Shown here: in pieces, positions 5,376 to 5,394 of the stretch
Layout: every line of letters begins with the position of its first letter
How positions within the stretch are numbered: position 1 is the stretch's first letter
Assembly: GCA_045564655.1 (NCBI GenBank)
Contig: JBJLGX010000019.1
Coordinates: 1 to 5,394, forward strand
Length of the DNA: 5,394 nt
Direction: 5' to 3'
Source: UBA826 sp045564655
GTDB taxonomy: Bacteria; Chloroflexota; Dehalococcoidia; Lucifugimonadales; UBA826
Position numbers and translations under genes: made by a program
Notes under the pieces: generated by a model
What the model saw: only the letters and a program-made list of their open reading frames with translations
What the model was told of the DNA's origin: nothing
Databases searched by the model: none

Positions 5376-5394
5376 AGACAACAAAGTATTCTAT

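Overview
The window is AT-rich, roughly two-thirds A+T by eye, and its genes are tightly packed. It is bacterial: it carries a PlsY-type acyltransferase, Shine-Dalgarno sites, and DUF1800 and TIGR01777 family proteins. The mix of a DUF1800 protein, an NHL-repeat protein and a B12-binding regulator in a low-GC setting would fit an uncultivated marine lineage, for example a SAR202/Dehalococcoidia-like Chloroflexota. That is a guess from gene content, not something the sequence proves. I see no tRNA, rRNA, CRISPR array, insertion sequence or phage gene, and no intergenic gap exceeds about 130 bases.

Layout, left half: the window opens inside the C-terminal end of a DUF1800 protein (2-373, +). 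An NHL-repeat beta-propeller gene follows 14 bases later (388-1404, +), probably in the same transcript. A small three-helix membrane protein on the minus strand (1392-1772) overlaps its 3' end by 13 bases. After a 36-base divergent gap comes a divergent PlsY-like glycerol-3-phosphate acyltransferase (1809-2387, +).

Layout, right half: a two-gene minus-strand operon runs leftwards from a TTG start at 4708. The first gene (3299-4708) fuses a TIGR01777/SulA-type nucleotide-sugar epimerase-like SDR to a C-terminal SRPBCC domain. The second gene (2394-3293), 5 bases downstream, encodes a cobalamin-binding regulator. It carries the CarH-type photoreceptor signature (W-x9-EH in the helical cap, then E-x-H-x-x-G in the B12 fold), but its DNA-binding domain is a C-terminal Cro/CI (XRE) helix-turn-helix instead of CarH's N-terminal MerR domain. 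Facing the operon across a 127-base intergenic region is an unrecognised five-helix membrane protein (4836-5375, +). That region holds a perfect 14-bp palindrome, a plausible sigma70 promoter and strong ribosome binding sites.

The most interesting reading is that the right half is a compact, possibly light- or B12-responsive module. A CarH-like sensor with a swapped DNA-binding domain would control itself, the SDR-SRPBCC enzyme and perhaps the divergent membrane protein through the palindrome. The domain signature is read directly from sequence; light sensing and operator use are inference.
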